Source: Bacteroidota bacterium (GTDB taxonomy: Bacteria; Bacteroidota; Bacteroidia; Flavobacteriales; Weeksellaceae). Taken from it: a stretch of DNA of 64,000 nt. The position numbers were made by a program, and so were the translations under genes. Positions 43,109 to 52,267 of this stretch are shown here, in pieces. Each line of letters starts with the position of its first letter. Within the stretch, counting starts at the first letter, position 1. The notes beneath the pieces were generated by a model. It was not told the DNA's origin. It saw only the letters and a list, made by a program, of their open reading frames with translations, and searched no databases. The stretch spans positions 43,368 through 107,367 of the forward strand of contig JAFAGO010000010.1 in assembly GCA_023422635.1 (NCBI GenBank), written 5' to 3'.

Positions 43109-43873
43109 TCAACTTCTTTTTGCTTCTTCCCAAAGCGCATCCATTTCCACCAAAGACATTTCAGAAAGTTTCAGTTTGCGTTCTTGCGCCAAATTTTCCA
43201 TCTTCTGAAAACGTTGAATAAACTTCGAATTTGTTTTTTCCAAAGCAGTATCCGGATTCATGCCTGCAATTCTAGCATAATTAATGAGCGAGAATAAAAC
43301 ATCACCGAATTCTTCTTCTTTGGTTTCGAGATTGGTTTCGGACTTCATTTCCTCCAATTCCTCCTCTACTTTTTTCCAAGCATCCGATTCATCGGCAAAA
43401 TCGAATCCAATGCCTTTTACTTTGTCCTGAATTCGAAATGCTTTTACCAAACTTGGCAAACCTTTAGGAACACCTGAAAGAATGGATCTATTGCCTTCTT
43501 TTAGCTTCAATTTTTCCCAATTTTGCTTTACTTCTTCTTCATCTTTTACCTCAACATCTCCATAAATATGCGGATGCCTAAAAATCAGTTTCTCATTTAA
43601 AGAATTGATTACATCTGCAATATCAAACGCCTTTTTCTCCGATCCAATTTTTGAGTAAAAAACCAAATGTAAAAGTACATCACCCAACTCTTTTTTTATC
43701 TCCAGCAAATCTTCATTTAAAATAGCATCCGAAAGTTCGTAGGTTTCTTCTAAGGTTAAATGACGCAACGTTTGCAATGTTTGTTTTTTATCCCAAGGGC
43801 ATTTTTCCCGAAGGTCGTCCATAATGTCGAGCAATCTTCCGAAAGCTTCAAGTTTTTCTTGTTTGGTATGCAT
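43109..43873 (-). CDS. mazG: Nucleoside triphosphate pyrophosphohydrolase
   Basis: MazG hydrolyses NTPs to NMPs and is linked to house-cleaning and stringent-response control. The 254-residue protein has the two tandem MazG domains. The first contains KCPWDKKQTLQTLRHLTLEETYEL, the second LEEMKSETNLETKEEEFGDVLFSLINYAR, with the EExxE-ExxD metal ligands visible in both. It is not part of a mazEF toxin locus. Confidence 0.96.
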   Translation of the reverse strand: MHTKQEKLEAFGRLLDIMDDLREKCPWDKKQTLQTLRHLTLEETYELSDAILNEDLLEIKKELGDVLLHLVFYSKIGSEKKAFDIADVINSLNEKLIFRHPHIYGDVEVKDEEEVKQNWEKLKLKEGNRSILSGVPKGLPSLVKAFRIQDKVKGIGFDFADESDAWKKVEEELEEMKSETNLETKEEEFGDVLFSLINYARIAGMNPDTALEKTNSKFIQRFQKMENLAQERKLKLSEMSLVEMDALWEEAKRS

Positions 43874-43906
43874 AAATCTTGGTTTTTAAAGAGTGAAAGA
43901 GAAGGA

Positions 43907-43950
43907 TTAAAATAAAAAACTTTTCCAAAAAATAAATCTTTGGAAAAGTT
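43907..43950 (-). terminator. Terminator after the DUF5606 gene
   Basis: AACTTTTCCAAA (43918-43929) pairs with TTTGGAAAAGTT (43939-43950). On the minus strand a TTTTTTATTTT tract follows. Confidence 0.85.
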
Positions 43951-43971
43951 AATCGATATCATATCAAGGAT

Positions 43972-44535
43972 TTATCCTTGTTTTCTGTGTGTACTTTTTG
44001 GAGCAGATTTTGCGGCTGCGGAAGTTTTCACTTTTGGAGCGACAACTTTATCTGTTTTTGAAGAAGCAGGTTTCGCAGCTAGTTTTGCGTCAGCATTTTC
44101 TTCCAAAGGATTATCAGGATCGGTCATTTCTGGTTCCGCTTTCACAAAACTTTCAGGCGTAATATAACCTGCTTTATGAAGCGTATTGTACCATTGTGCC
44201 AATTTCTTGATATCAGAAATGTATACACGATCCACATCGTAGTTTGGAAGAGATGTTGCCATAAATTCCTTCAATGCAGCATCGTTGGATTTGTGAGAAA
44301 TGGTTTCTTTATAATCTGTATTTTTTGCAATATTTTCGAATACTTCGAAAAGAGGAACTTCTTTATCGAAGGTGTACATTGAAATATTGTCTAACAAACT
44401 TACCTGAGAGGTGTTTCCGATGCTCACCTTTTTCTTGGTAACAACATCTTCAATAATAAATCCGTTTTTCAGTTGGGCAACTAATTTATATAATCCCGGT
44501 TTTCCTGAAATCGAAATAATTTTTTCTAACTGCAT
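43972..44535 (-). CDS. DUF5606 protein
   Basis: The 187-residue protein is of a Bacteroidota family without known function. The conserved part (residues 1 to about 135) starts with LEKIISISGKPGLYKLVAQLKNGFIIED, a Sm-like or SH3-like beta stretch. It continues with helical VYISDIKKLAQWYNTLHKAG. The C-terminus is a low-complexity Ala/Lys/Pro tail ending in basic residues and may bind nucleic acid. It lies downstream of def and ruvX on the same strand. Confidence 0.85.
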   Translation of the reverse strand: MQLEKIISISGKPGLYKLVAQLKNGFIIEDVVTKKKVSIGNTSQVSLLDNISMYTFDKEVPLFEVFENIAKNTDYKETISHKSNDAALKEFMATSLPNYDVDRVYISDIKKLAQWYNTLHKAGYITPESFVKAEPEMTDPDNPLEENADAKLAAKPASSKTDKVVAPKVKTSAAAKSAPKSTHRKQG

Positions 44536-44604
44536 AGCGTATATTCAAATTTTAATAAATTCAACGTTAATGAGGGTGGTTTTCGTATTCTACAAAATTA
44601 TTTC

Positions 44605-45177
44605 CTACTTCGGAAATCTCATTTTATAGTTTACATGAATATCCCCGTGAGAAATTTTATTGAGTTTGCCTTTTACCAATTTCTTTTTCAATGGACTTAA
44701 ATGATCGGTGAAAAGAATTCCTTCAATATGATCGTACTCATGTTGGATTACACGGGCACGAATATCGGAAAAAGTATCGGTATGTTTCTCAAAATTTTCG
44801 TCAAAATATTCAATAACAATGGTTTCTTTTCTTTTTACATCTTCACGAACATCTGGAATAGAAAGGCAACCTTCATTAAATTTCCATTCATTGCCACTTT
44901 CTTCAAGAATTCTGGCGTTAATAAACACTTTTTTAAATGTTTTTAATTCCTCTGCAATATCTTCGTAATCTTCATCTTCTGCCAGAGGCGAAACATCAAT
45001 TACAAAAAGGCGAATATCAAGTCCAACTTGAGGTGCTGCGAGACCAATTCCGTTTGCACTGTACATGGTTTCGAACATATTATTCGCAAGCTCTTTTATT
45101 TGGGGATAATCGGCTTTAATTTCTTCGCAATGTTTCCTGAGAACGGGATCTCCAAATGCGCGTATTGGTAAAATCAT
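44605..45177 (-). CDS. def: Peptide deformylase
   Basis: Def removes the formyl group from the initiator Met of new proteins. All three motifs are canonical: GIGLAAPQVG (43-52), EGCLS with metal ligand Cys104, and HEYDH (146-150). The 190-residue length is normal. Its start overlaps the ruvX stop by four bases (ATGA). This is the housekeeping deformylase, in contrast to the exported variant at 14986-15618. Confidence 0.97.
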   Translation of the reverse strand: MILPIRAFGDPVLRKHCEEIKADYPQIKELANNMFETMYSANGIGLAAPQVGLDIRLFVIDVSPLAEDEDYEDIAEELKTFKKVFINARILEESGNEWKFNEGCLSIPDVREDVKRKETIVIEYFDENFEKHTDTFSDIRARVIQHEYDHIEGILFTDHLSPLKKKLVKGKLNKISHGDIHVNYKMRFPK

Positions 45178-45590
45178 TTTTGTTTCTGTTCTAAATAGTT
45201 TTGTAAAATTAGGGTGGCACTTATTTTATCTATCAATCCTTTTTCTTGGCGTTGCTTGCGGTTTTTACCACTTTGACTAATAAAAAAAGAAGCCATTTTC
45301 GAGGTAAAACGTTCATCCAAACGTTCGATTTTAATTGTCGGAAATTCCTTCTGAAATTCTGCAATAAATACTTGAATACTGCTTTCAACTTCTGAAAGAT
45401 TTCCCTTTAAATCCGTAGGTAAGCCCACCACCAAAGTTTCAACTGAATTGTTCTTAAGATAATGGGTAAGATACAACATGAGGTCAGGCGTTTTCACGGT
45501 TTCTAATCCGCTGGCAATGATCTGTAAATCATCTGTTGCAGCGATTCCCGAACGCGCTTTTCCATAGTCAATTGAAAGGATTTGTGCCAT
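45174..45590 (-). CDS. ruvX: Putative pre-16S rRNA nuclease / Holliday junction resolvase RuvX
   Basis: The 138-residue YqgF/RuvX protein has an RNase H fold. The start MAQILSIDYGKARSGIA carries the first catalytic Asp, VVGLPTDLKG follows, then the RLDERFTSKMA segment and a late Asp in KGLIDKISATLILQ. YqgF is thought to process the 16S rRNA 5' end. The longer frame would begin with TTG inside a TAAATTTG promoter element, so the ATG at 45590 is preferred. It overlaps def by four bases. Confidence 0.93.
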   Translation of the reverse strand: MAQILSIDYGKARSGIAATDDLQIIASGLETVKTPDLMLYLTHYLKNNSVETLVVGLPTDLKGNLSEVESSIQVFIAEFQKEFPTIKIERLDERFTSKMASFFISQSGKNRKQRQEKGLIDKISATLILQNYLEQKQK

Positions 45591-45596
45591 ATGTTG

Positions 45597-45604
45597 CAAA
45601 TTTA
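45597..45604 (-). promoter_or_regulatory. -7 element of ruvX-def
   Basis: On the minus strand this reads TAAATTTG. The ruvX ATG follows after only six bases, so the transcript would have little or no leader. No -33 TTG was found. Confidence 0.5.
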
Positions 45605-45667
45605 CAAATTTTAAAAAATATTCGTGGAATTCTATTTGGATTATGTTTTTTTATTATTTTCGTTTTT

Positions 45668-46147
45668 ATGAAAACGCTTATTCTGATCAGACACGCCAAA
45701 AGCGACTGGACCCACGAGGTTGAGGATTTTGACCGTCCGTTGAATGAACGCGGGCACAAAGATGCACCAAAAATGGCAAAATTTCTGCAGGAACAAGGGA
45801 TTACAGTTGATGCTTTTGTAAGCAGCCCAGCCAAAAGAGCTTTAACAACATGCCGCTATTTTGCTGAAACATTCGGGATATCGAAGATTAAAAAGGTAGA
45901 AGATTTATATGAACCTCATCTTGAAGATTTCATTCATACGGTTTTGGATTTTGATGATGAGAATTCTTCAGTTGCCCTCTTTTCGCATAATCCTGGAATT
46001 TCAGATTTTGCAAGTTCCTTAACTTCAGAAATGATTCAGTTTCCTACTTGCGGAATTGCCGTTTTTGAAATTAATACGAATGAATGGTCGTTATTTGAAA
46101 GTTCTGAAAAAAAATTAATTCAGTTCTACGTTCCGAAAGAAATTTAA
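45668..46147 (+). CDS. SixA-like phosphohistidine phosphatase
   Basis: The 159-residue histidine phosphatase family member has the catalytic RHAKSDW at residues about 8-14, SSPAKRALTTCRYF and a second His in LFSHNPGISDF. SixA proteins dephosphorylate phosphohistidine in signalling or PTS proteins; the target here is unknown. The longest frame extends upstream through the divergent promoter region, so the ATG at 45668 (MKTLILIRHAK) is used. It converges on the serine hydrolase gene with a seven-base gap. Confidence 0.92.
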   Translation: MKTLILIRHAKSDWTHEVEDFDRPLNERGHKDAPKMAKFLQEQGITVDAFVSSPAKRALTTCRYFAETFGISKIKKVEDLYEPHLEDFIHTVLDFDDENSSVALFSHNPGISDFASSLTSEMIQFPTCGIAVFEINTNEWSLFESSEKKLIQFYVPKEI

Positions 46148-46154
46148 ATTTCGA

Positions 46155-47708
46155 TTACTTTGTTCTTTTCAAATCTAAATCTTCGAAATCAAAACTGAAA
46201 TCGGTTACCTCGGAAATCGGTTTCATTTTTACGTTCACGGCTTTTCCCGTTTCATCAAATTCAAAGGTGATAAAAACATCTGCATCATAACTTCTATCAT
46301 CCCATTTTGCAATAAACGTGTTCGGTGAGTACGGAATAAGCGTGCCTTTTAAACGCGGCGAACTTTTGCAAGAAATGCGCAAAACTTCATCTTGCTGAAA
46401 AAAGTCAACCTCGCCAAACCAATCATCAGTATAGGTTCCTAAAAACTGCTCGGGTTTTGGTTGTTGGGCTTTCATTTTCGAGAACACATTTGCTTTCGCC
46501 AAGGTTTCAACCTTTTTTTTATCGATATCTGCATTGTATTGTTGCATTCTTTCGCTGTAGGTTTTCAACCAATTTCGGTCGGCAATTCCCAAATAGGAAT
46601 CTTTCACTGTATTGGTAATCGTATTAAAAGCGTCTCCACTTTGCTGATTGGTTAACACCACAATCCCCAATTTTAAATCCGGAATTAAGGTAAATTGCGT
46701 TACAGTTCCTATTAAACCTCCGGTATGTTGTATTTGCAAATGCCCTTTTACATCACTTAAAAACCAACCCATACCATAGCCATAAAAGTGCGAGTTGTAC
46801 GGATTTTGAAGTGCAATTGTAGAAGGTTGCTGAATCTGCCAAAGTTGTTGGATTTGTTTATCCGAAATTAATTTTTTACCCTCTCTTGTCGTAAAATTAT
46901 TCAAAAGACATTCTGCCCAAATCATCATATCATGAATATTACTCATAATACCTCCTGCTGCATTGGCCGTTTCATTCCAATCATGCGGCACTTTTACCGC
47001 CTTCCCATTTATCGGAGCATGAGCATCAATGATGTTGTTGGCTCCTGCTTTTGTCGCACGAGCATAGCTTCCATAACTTGATAGCATCCCAACAGGTTTC
47101 ATAATTCTTTTCTCCACAAAATCTGCCCAAGTTTGACCAGAAATTCGATGTATAATTTCACCTGCGACGATAAACATTACATTATTATACACTAATTTGG
47201 TACGAAATGAATGATCTGGTTTTAAGTAGCGAACGTTATAAACGATATCTTCAATGCTAAGCGAACCGCCTTCTGGAAAAAACATTAAATCACCTTGTCC
47301 TAAACCAAGACCTGAACGATGCGTAACGAGATCGCGAATGGTAATTTCTTTTGAAACATAAGGATCATACATTTGAAATTCAGGAATATACTGACTTACT
47401 TTATCATCCCAATGTAAACGACCTTCATCTGCAAGAATCGCAAGAGCTACGCAGGTAAACCCTTTAGAATTAGAAGCAATGCCCACCAAAGTTCGGTCGG
47501 TCATTGGCAAATCATTCTCAAGAGATCGCACTCCAAATCCTTTTGTATAGATCATTTTGCCATCTTTAATTACGCCAACAGACATGCCAGGAACATCAAA
47601 CGATTTTAATGTGTTTTTAATGAGCTCGTCTATTTTTTTTTCTTCAATTTGACCAAAAATAGAGGCAAATATGCAGAGCAGGAACAAAAGCGTAAAGCTG
47701 CGTTTCAT
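46155..47708 (-). CDS. Exported serine hydrolase (class C beta-lactamase fold)
   Basis: The 517-residue protein has a signal peptide (about 1-19, ending IFGQ) and a penicillin-binding/AmpC-like domain. The catalytic Ser79-x-x-Lys82 is in ASNSKGF, the Tyr motif YNN in KLVYNNVMF near residue 173, and HTGG corresponds to the KTG triad. The C-terminal 120 residues look like the DUF3471 beta domain often found in such esterases and peptidases. It is more likely a peptidase or esterase than a true beta-lactamase. Its promoter lies back to back with that of the UMP synthase gene. Confidence 0.92.
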   Translation of the reverse strand: MKRSFTLLFLLCIFASIFGQIEEKKIDELIKNTLKSFDVPGMSVGVIKDGKMIYTKGFGVRSLENDLPMTDRTLVGIASNSKGFTCVALAILADEGRLHWDDKVSQYIPEFQMYDPYVSKEITIRDLVTHRSGLGLGQGDLMFFPEGGSLSIEDIVYNVRYLKPDHSFRTKLVYNNVMFIVAGEIIHRISGQTWADFVEKRIMKPVGMLSSYGSYARATKAGANNIIDAHAPINGKAVKVPHDWNETANAAGGIMSNIHDMMIWAECLLNNFTTREGKKLISDKQIQQLWQIQQPSTIALQNPYNSHFYGYGMGWFLSDVKGHLQIQHTGGLIGTVTQFTLIPDLKLGIVVLTNQQSGDAFNTITNTVKDSYLGIADRNWLKTYSERMQQYNADIDKKKVETLAKANVFSKMKAQQPKPEQFLGTYTDDWFGEVDFFQQDEVLRISCKSSPRLKGTLIPYSPNTFIAKWDDRSYDADVFITFEFDETGKAVNVKMKPISEVTDFSFDFEDLDLKRTK

Positions 47709-47725
47709 AGCGAATATAATTTTCT

Positions 47726-47733
47726 CAAAGATA
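47726..47733 (-). promoter_or_regulatory. -7 element of the serine hydrolase gene
   Basis: On the minus strand this reads TATCTTTG, 17 bases before the ATG. It is ten bases from the opposing -7 element at 47744-47751. Confidence 0.5.
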
Positions 47734-47743
47734 AGTAATTCCG

Positions 47744-47751
47744 TAACTTTG
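47744..47751 (+). promoter_or_regulatory. -7 element of the UMP synthase gene
   Basis: TAACTTTG fits TAnnTTTG, 20 bases before the ATG at 47772. Confidence 0.5.
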
Positions 47752-47771
47752 TAGAAATCGTAACTCGTAAA

Positions 47772-49133
47772 ATGGAAAGCAAGAAAGACTTTTTTTTAGA
47801 ATGCTATAAGTTGGGCATCATCAAATTTGGAAAATTCACCTTAAAGAGCGGAATTGAAAGTCCCTTTTATGTAGATTTAAGGCCTTTAGCTTCAGATCCC
47901 AAAATACTGAAAAATCTAGCGAAGTATTTATTAGAAATGCTGTCGCTTGATCACTTCGATTTAATTTGTGGCGTACCTTATGCCGCACTACCAATGGCAA
48001 CGGCGATGTCTTTACAGAGCGAGATTCCGCTCATCATAAAAAGAAAAGAAGCGAAAGAATATGGCACAAAAAAAATGATCGAAGGGATCTTCGAGAAAGG
48101 GCAAAACTGCCTTTTGGTTGAAGATGTAATTACTTCTGGAAAATCACTTTTAGAAACGATTCCCGAAATAGAAAACGAAGGTATTTCGGTTTCTGATATT
48201 GTAGTGGTTTTAGACCGCGAACAAGGCGGAAAAGAACTTTTAGAGTCAAAAGGATATCGAGTACATACGCTCTTCAAAATTTCCGAAATTGTTCAACTTT
48301 TAGAAGAAGAAAACCTTTTAACCTCAGAAGAAGTTGTGAGAATTCAAGATTTTCTTGCAGGAAATGTGGTGAAATTTGAAGAGAATAAAAGACGTTCGTA
48401 CGAGGAAAAACTAAAAAATTGCGAGCATTCAGTCTCTCAAAAATTACTGGAAATTGCCATCGAAAAGAAATCCAATTTAATTGCATCTGCAGATGTAATT
48501 ACAACGGCGGAATTACTTCAACTTGCCGATAAAATTGGTCCGAACATCGTTGCTTTAAAAACGCACATTGATATTATTACCGATTTTGATCCTGACAAAA
48601 CCATTTTACCATTAAAAGATTTGGCGACCAAACATAATTTCCTTTTGATGGAAGATCGAAAATTTGCCGATATTGGTAACACTCAAGAATTGCAATTCTC
48701 ATATGGCGTTTACAAAATATCCAATTGGGCCGATTTTGTTACTGCTCAGGTGATTGGCGGTTATGATTCTTTAGATTGCTTCCGTAATGTTGGTGTTGTG
48801 GCTATTGTAAGCATGTCTTCTAAAGGAACATTAACAGATCAACACTATTTTGAAGAAGCCGAAAAAATTGCCATTTCGCATCCAAATGTTATTGGTGGAG
48901 TTTCTCAAAAAGCAATCTCAGAAAATCTTTTGCTATTTACCCCAGGCGTTAATCTTGATTCGAAAGGCGATGGTAAAGGGCAACAATACAATACGCCAGA
49001 TCATGTTTTTCGCAATTTGCATACGGATTTTATGATTGTAGGGCGTGGAATTTACAAATCTGCTGACGCTGAGCAAGCATCTTTACAATACAAAACAGAA
49101 GGTTGGAATGCTTATTTAGATAGCTTGAAATAG
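47772..49133 (+). CDS. Bifunctional UMP synthase: orotate phosphoribosyltransferase-OMP decarboxylase fusion
   Basis: One 453-residue protein contains the last two steps of UMP synthesis. Residues 1 to about 200 are OPRT, with the PRPP loop LLVEDVITSGKS (114-125). Residues about 210-453 are OMP decarboxylase, with the catalytic set Lys264, Asp295, Lys297 and Asp300 in LKTH and EDRKFADIGNT. The order OPRT then OMPDC, and the EDRKFADIGNT / SNWADFVTAQV signatures, are those of animal and plant UMP synthase rather than of separate bacterial PyrE and PyrF. It has its own promoter and a terminator. Acquisition from a eukaryote or a shared ancient transfer is possible; that is inference. Confidence 0.95.
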   Translation: MESKKDFFLECYKLGIIKFGKFTLKSGIESPFYVDLRPLASDPKILKNLAKYLLEMLSLDHFDLICGVPYAALPMATAMSLQSEIPLIIKRKEAKEYGTKKMIEGIFEKGQNCLLVEDVITSGKSLLETIPEIENEGISVSDIVVVLDREQGGKELLESKGYRVHTLFKISEIVQLLEEENLLTSEEVVRIQDFLAGNVVKFEENKRRSYEEKLKNCEHSVSQKLLEIAIEKKSNLIASADVITTAELLQLADKIGPNIVALKTHIDIITDFDPDKTILPLKDLATKHNFLLMEDRKFADIGNTQELQFSYGVYKISNWADFVTAQVIGGYDSLDCFRNVGVVAIVSMSSKGTLTDQHYFEEAEKIAISHPNVIGGVSQKAISENLLLFTPGVNLDSKGDGKGQQYNTPDHVFRNLHTDFMIVGRGIYKSADAEQASLQYKTEGWNAYLDSLK

Positions 49134-49156
49134 AAAACAAACTGTTTATTATAACT

Positions 49157-49192
49157 AAAAAGAGCAGAAATTTTACCATTCCTGCTCTTTTT
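49157..49192. terminator. Bidirectional terminator between UMP synthase and rpoN
   Basis: AAAAAGAGCAG (49157-49167) pairs with CTGCTCTTTTT (49182-49192), giving T-tails on both strands between convergent genes. Confidence 0.85.
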
Positions 49193-49209
49193 ATTTTCTT
49201 ATAATTCTA

Positions 49210-50688
49210 TTACAATTCTTTGCGTAAACGCGCCACTGGAATACTTAACTGCTCTCTGTATTTGGCAATCGTTCTTCTTGCAATGTTGTACCCTTTTTCT
49301 TTCAAAACGCCAACCAAAGCATCATCGGTTAGAGGTTTACGTTTATTCTCTTTATCAATTGCTTCTTGAAGATGCGTTTTGATTTCTTTGGTTGAAACTT
49401 CTTCACCATCATCATTTGTTAATGAATCAGAGAAAAGATCCTTCAGATATACAATTCCGTTCGGTGTATCGGCATATTTGCTTTTAACAACTCGAGAAAT
49501 TGTTGAAATATCAAACCCTGTAATATCCGCAACATCTTTCAAAATCATTGGTTTTAACGATTTGTCGTCCCCAGTGATAAAATATTCTTTTTGAAGTTTA
49601 ACAATTGCGGTAATCGTTTGCAATAACGTATTCTGACGCTGATTAATGGCATCAATATACCATTTTGCAGCATCGAGCTTTTGCTTGATAAAAAGAGCCG
49701 CTTGTTTGTGCTCTGCTGAATTTTTATCGTGAGAATATGTGGAAAGAATATCTTTATACTCGTCGGAAACTCTTAAAGTAGGTGCATTTTTGCTATTAAG
49801 CATTGGAATTACATCACTTTTTCCGTTTTTATTTTCTTTCACCTGAATTACAAAATCGGGAATAATCTCCTGATTAATGGTAATGGTTTGCGTATCGAAA
49901 TTTCCGCCTACTTTAGGAGAAAGTCGGGAAATTTCCTCAAGTGCATCTTTAAGATCTTCTTCATCAACGTCGTACTTCTGCATTATTTTGTTGTAATGCT
50001 TATTGGTGAGCGCATCAAATTGATGACGAAGAATATTTGCAGCTAGAGTTACCGCTTTGTCTGCACTTACTTTCTTTTCAATCTGCAATAGCAAACATTC
50101 TTGCAAATCTCGGGCACCAACACCAGGTGGATCTAGTTTCTGAACGTAATTTTCCAGAACGTCTTTTACCTTTTCTTGGGTAGTATAAATCCCTTGGGAA
50201 AATGCTAAATCATCAACAATTGCTTTAATTTCTCTTCTCAGATAGCCATCATTGTCCAAATTACCGATTACGTATTCTGCTATCTGCAAATCTTCTTCAT
50301 CCATATTGATCATTCGGATTTGCTCGATTAAGTAATCGTACAATGTTTGTCCTTCTGTTAAAAGACTTTCATTATCAAATTCTTCATCATCTGCAGAATA
50401 GTTGCTAGAAGCCGTTTTGTACGATGGTTCATCATCATACAAATATTCATCTACATCGAAATCAGTTTCAATGCTTTCGTTTCCTTCATCTTCGAAATCA
50501 CTATCATTCTCTTCAAAACTTTCATCTTTCTCGTTTTCGGTTACTTTTTCCAAAGCAGGATTTTCCTCGAGTTCACGCTCAAGTTCCTGTTCAAATTCTA
50601 AAGTATGAAGCTGAATGAGCTTCATGAGCTGAATTTGTTGCGGCGCAAGTTTTTGTCCGAGGCGAAGTTGTAAGTTTTGTTTTAGCAT
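49210..50688 (-). CDS. rpoN: RNA polymerase sigma-54 factor
   Basis: Sigma-54 directs RNA polymerase to -24/-12 promoters and needs AAA+ activators. The 492-residue protein has the Gln-rich activator region I (LKQNLQLRLGQKLAPQQIQLMKLIQ), an acidic region II, the core-binding domain and the C-terminal RpoN box ARRTIAKYRE at 470-479. No activator gene is seen in the window. A TACTTTTG element precedes it. Confidence 0.97.
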   Translation of the reverse strand: MLKQNLQLRLGQKLAPQQIQLMKLIQLHTLEFEQELERELEENPALEKVTENEKDESFEENDSDFEDEGNESIETDFDVDEYLYDDEPSYKTASSNYSADDEEFDNESLLTEGQTLYDYLIEQIRMINMDEEDLQIAEYVIGNLDNDGYLRREIKAIVDDLAFSQGIYTTQEKVKDVLENYVQKLDPPGVGARDLQECLLLQIEKKVSADKAVTLAANILRHQFDALTNKHYNKIMQKYDVDEEDLKDALEEISRLSPKVGGNFDTQTITINQEIIPDFVIQVKENKNGKSDVIPMLNSKNAPTLRVSDEYKDILSTYSHDKNSAEHKQAALFIKQKLDAAKWYIDAINQRQNTLLQTITAIVKLQKEYFITGDDKSLKPMILKDVADITGFDISTISRVVKSKYADTPNGIVYLKDLFSDSLTNDDGEEVSTKEIKTHLQEAIDKENKRKPLTDDALVGVLKEKGYNIARRTIAKYREQLSIPVARLRKEL

Positions 50689-50712
50689 TGTTATTTACAT
50701 TCGTAGCAGCGG

Positions 50713-50720
50713 CAAAAGTA
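50713..50720 (-). promoter_or_regulatory. -7 element of rpoN
   Basis: The minus strand reads TACTTTTG, 24 bases before the ATG. No -33 TTG is visible at proper spacing. Confidence 0.45.
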
Positions 50721-50818
50721 AGTGTTGCAGCAAGGCTAGTATTATAATTTGTTGGGTTAAAGTTATAAAATTCTCTTTTAAGTAGACGATTTAACCCAAA
50801 GTTTACTTTAAAAAACTC

Positions 50819-52267
50819 CTAGAATTCAGCATTTTTTGGTGTTCTAGGGAACGGAATTACATCACGAATATTCGTCATTCCTGTTACGAAAAGCACCAAT
50901 CTTTCCAATCCCAAACCAAAACCTGCGTGCGGTACAGATCCGAATTTCCGAGTATCTAAGTACCACCAAAGTTCTTTAGTATCTACGTGGAAATCCTTCA
51001 TTTTATCGACCAATACATCGTAACGCGCTTCTCTTTCCGAACCACCGATAATTTCGCCAATTCCAGGGAAAAGTACGTCCATAGCAGCCACGGTTTTACC
51101 ATCATCATTCAGTTTCATGTAAAACGCTTTAATTTCTTTTGGATAATTGAAGAGTACAACTGGACTTTCAAAATGTTTTTCTACCAAATAACGTTCGTGT
51201 TCGGATTGCAAATCTGCACCCCATTCTTCGATAGGATATTGGAATTTACCTTTTTTATTTTCTTTAGAATGTAATAGAATTTCGATAGCTTCCGTATAAG
51301 AAACTCTTTTGAATTGTTTTTTAACAACATTTTCAAGTTTTTCTATCAAGCCCTCTTTTGCTCTATCTTTTTCTGGTTTTGTTTTTTGTTCTTCTGCGAA
51401 GCGCTTATCTAAAAATTCTAAGTCATCTAGGCAGTTCTGAAGAACGTAATTAATGACATATTTTAGGAAGTCTTCTGCCAAATCGATATTATCTTCCAGA
51501 TTATTGAACGCAACTTCCGGTTCAATCATCCAAAATTCTGCTAAATGTCGAGTTGTATTTGAATTTTCGGCACGGAATGTTGGTCCAAACGTATAAATTC
51601 TTCCCAATCCCATTGCAGCAGTTTCACCTTCTAACTGTCCAGAAACAGTAAGATTGGTTTTTCTCCCAAAGAAATCTTGCGTGTAATCGATGTCGCCATT
51701 TTCGTCGCGTGGAATTTGATTCAAATCAAAATTGGTTACCCCGAACATTTCCCCAGCGCCTTCTGCATCGGCACCCGTAATTACTGGCGTATTGATATAG
51801 AAAAATTGGTTTTGGTTAAAATATTGATGAATCGCAAAGCTAACCGCATTTCTAACACGAAAAACAGCACCAAAAAGATTGGTTCTAAAGCGTAAATGTG
51901 CTTGCTCACGAAGTTTTTCTAAACTGTGTTTTTTGGGCTGTAAAATGGTCGATTGCAATTCGTCGGTAAAGTTATCGCCCAAAATCACAATTTTCTTCGC
52001 TATAATTTCCACCGTTTGTCCTGCACCTTGACTTTCCACCACTTCCCCAGTAACTTTTAATGAAGTTGCTGTACTGATTTTCTTTAGAAGTTCTTCTTCA
52101 AAATTTTCAAAATCAACAACAATTTGAAGATTATGGATGGTAGAACCATCATTCAGAGCAATAAAGCGATTAGAACGGAATGCGCGTACCCAACCTTGGA
52201 TAGTAATATCGTGATGCAATACTTTTTTGTAATCCTGAAGTAAATCTTTAATTGTTTGCTTTTTCAT
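50819..52267 (-). CDS. asnS: Asparaginyl-tRNA synthetase
   Basis: AsnS charges tRNA-Asn. The 482-residue class II enzyme has the N-terminal OB fold (TIQGWVRAFRSNRFIALNDG), motif 2 FGPTFRAENSNTTRHLAEFWMIEPE and motif 3 GFGLGLERLV. A roughly 60-residue insertion typical of AsnRS is present. Its presence means direct charging of tRNA-Asn rather than only transamidation. Confidence 0.97.
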   Translation of the reverse strand: MKKQTIKDLLQDYKKVLHHDITIQGWVRAFRSNRFIALNDGSTIHNLQIVVDFENFEEELLKKISTATSLKVTGEVVESQGAGQTVEIIAKKIVILGDNFTDELQSTILQPKKHSLEKLREQAHLRFRTNLFGAVFRVRNAVSFAIHQYFNQNQFFYINTPVITGADAEGAGEMFGVTNFDLNQIPRDENGDIDYTQDFFGRKTNLTVSGQLEGETAAMGLGRIYTFGPTFRAENSNTTRHLAEFWMIEPEVAFNNLEDNIDLAEDFLKYVINYVLQNCLDDLEFLDKRFAEEQKTKPEKDRAKEGLIEKLENVVKKQFKRVSYTEAIEILLHSKENKKGKFQYPIEEWGADLQSEHERYLVEKHFESPVVLFNYPKEIKAFYMKLNDDGKTVAAMDVLFPGIGEIIGGSEREARYDVLVDKMKDFHVDTKELWWYLDTRKFGSVPHAGFGLGLERLVLFVTGMTNIRDVIPFPRTPKNAEF

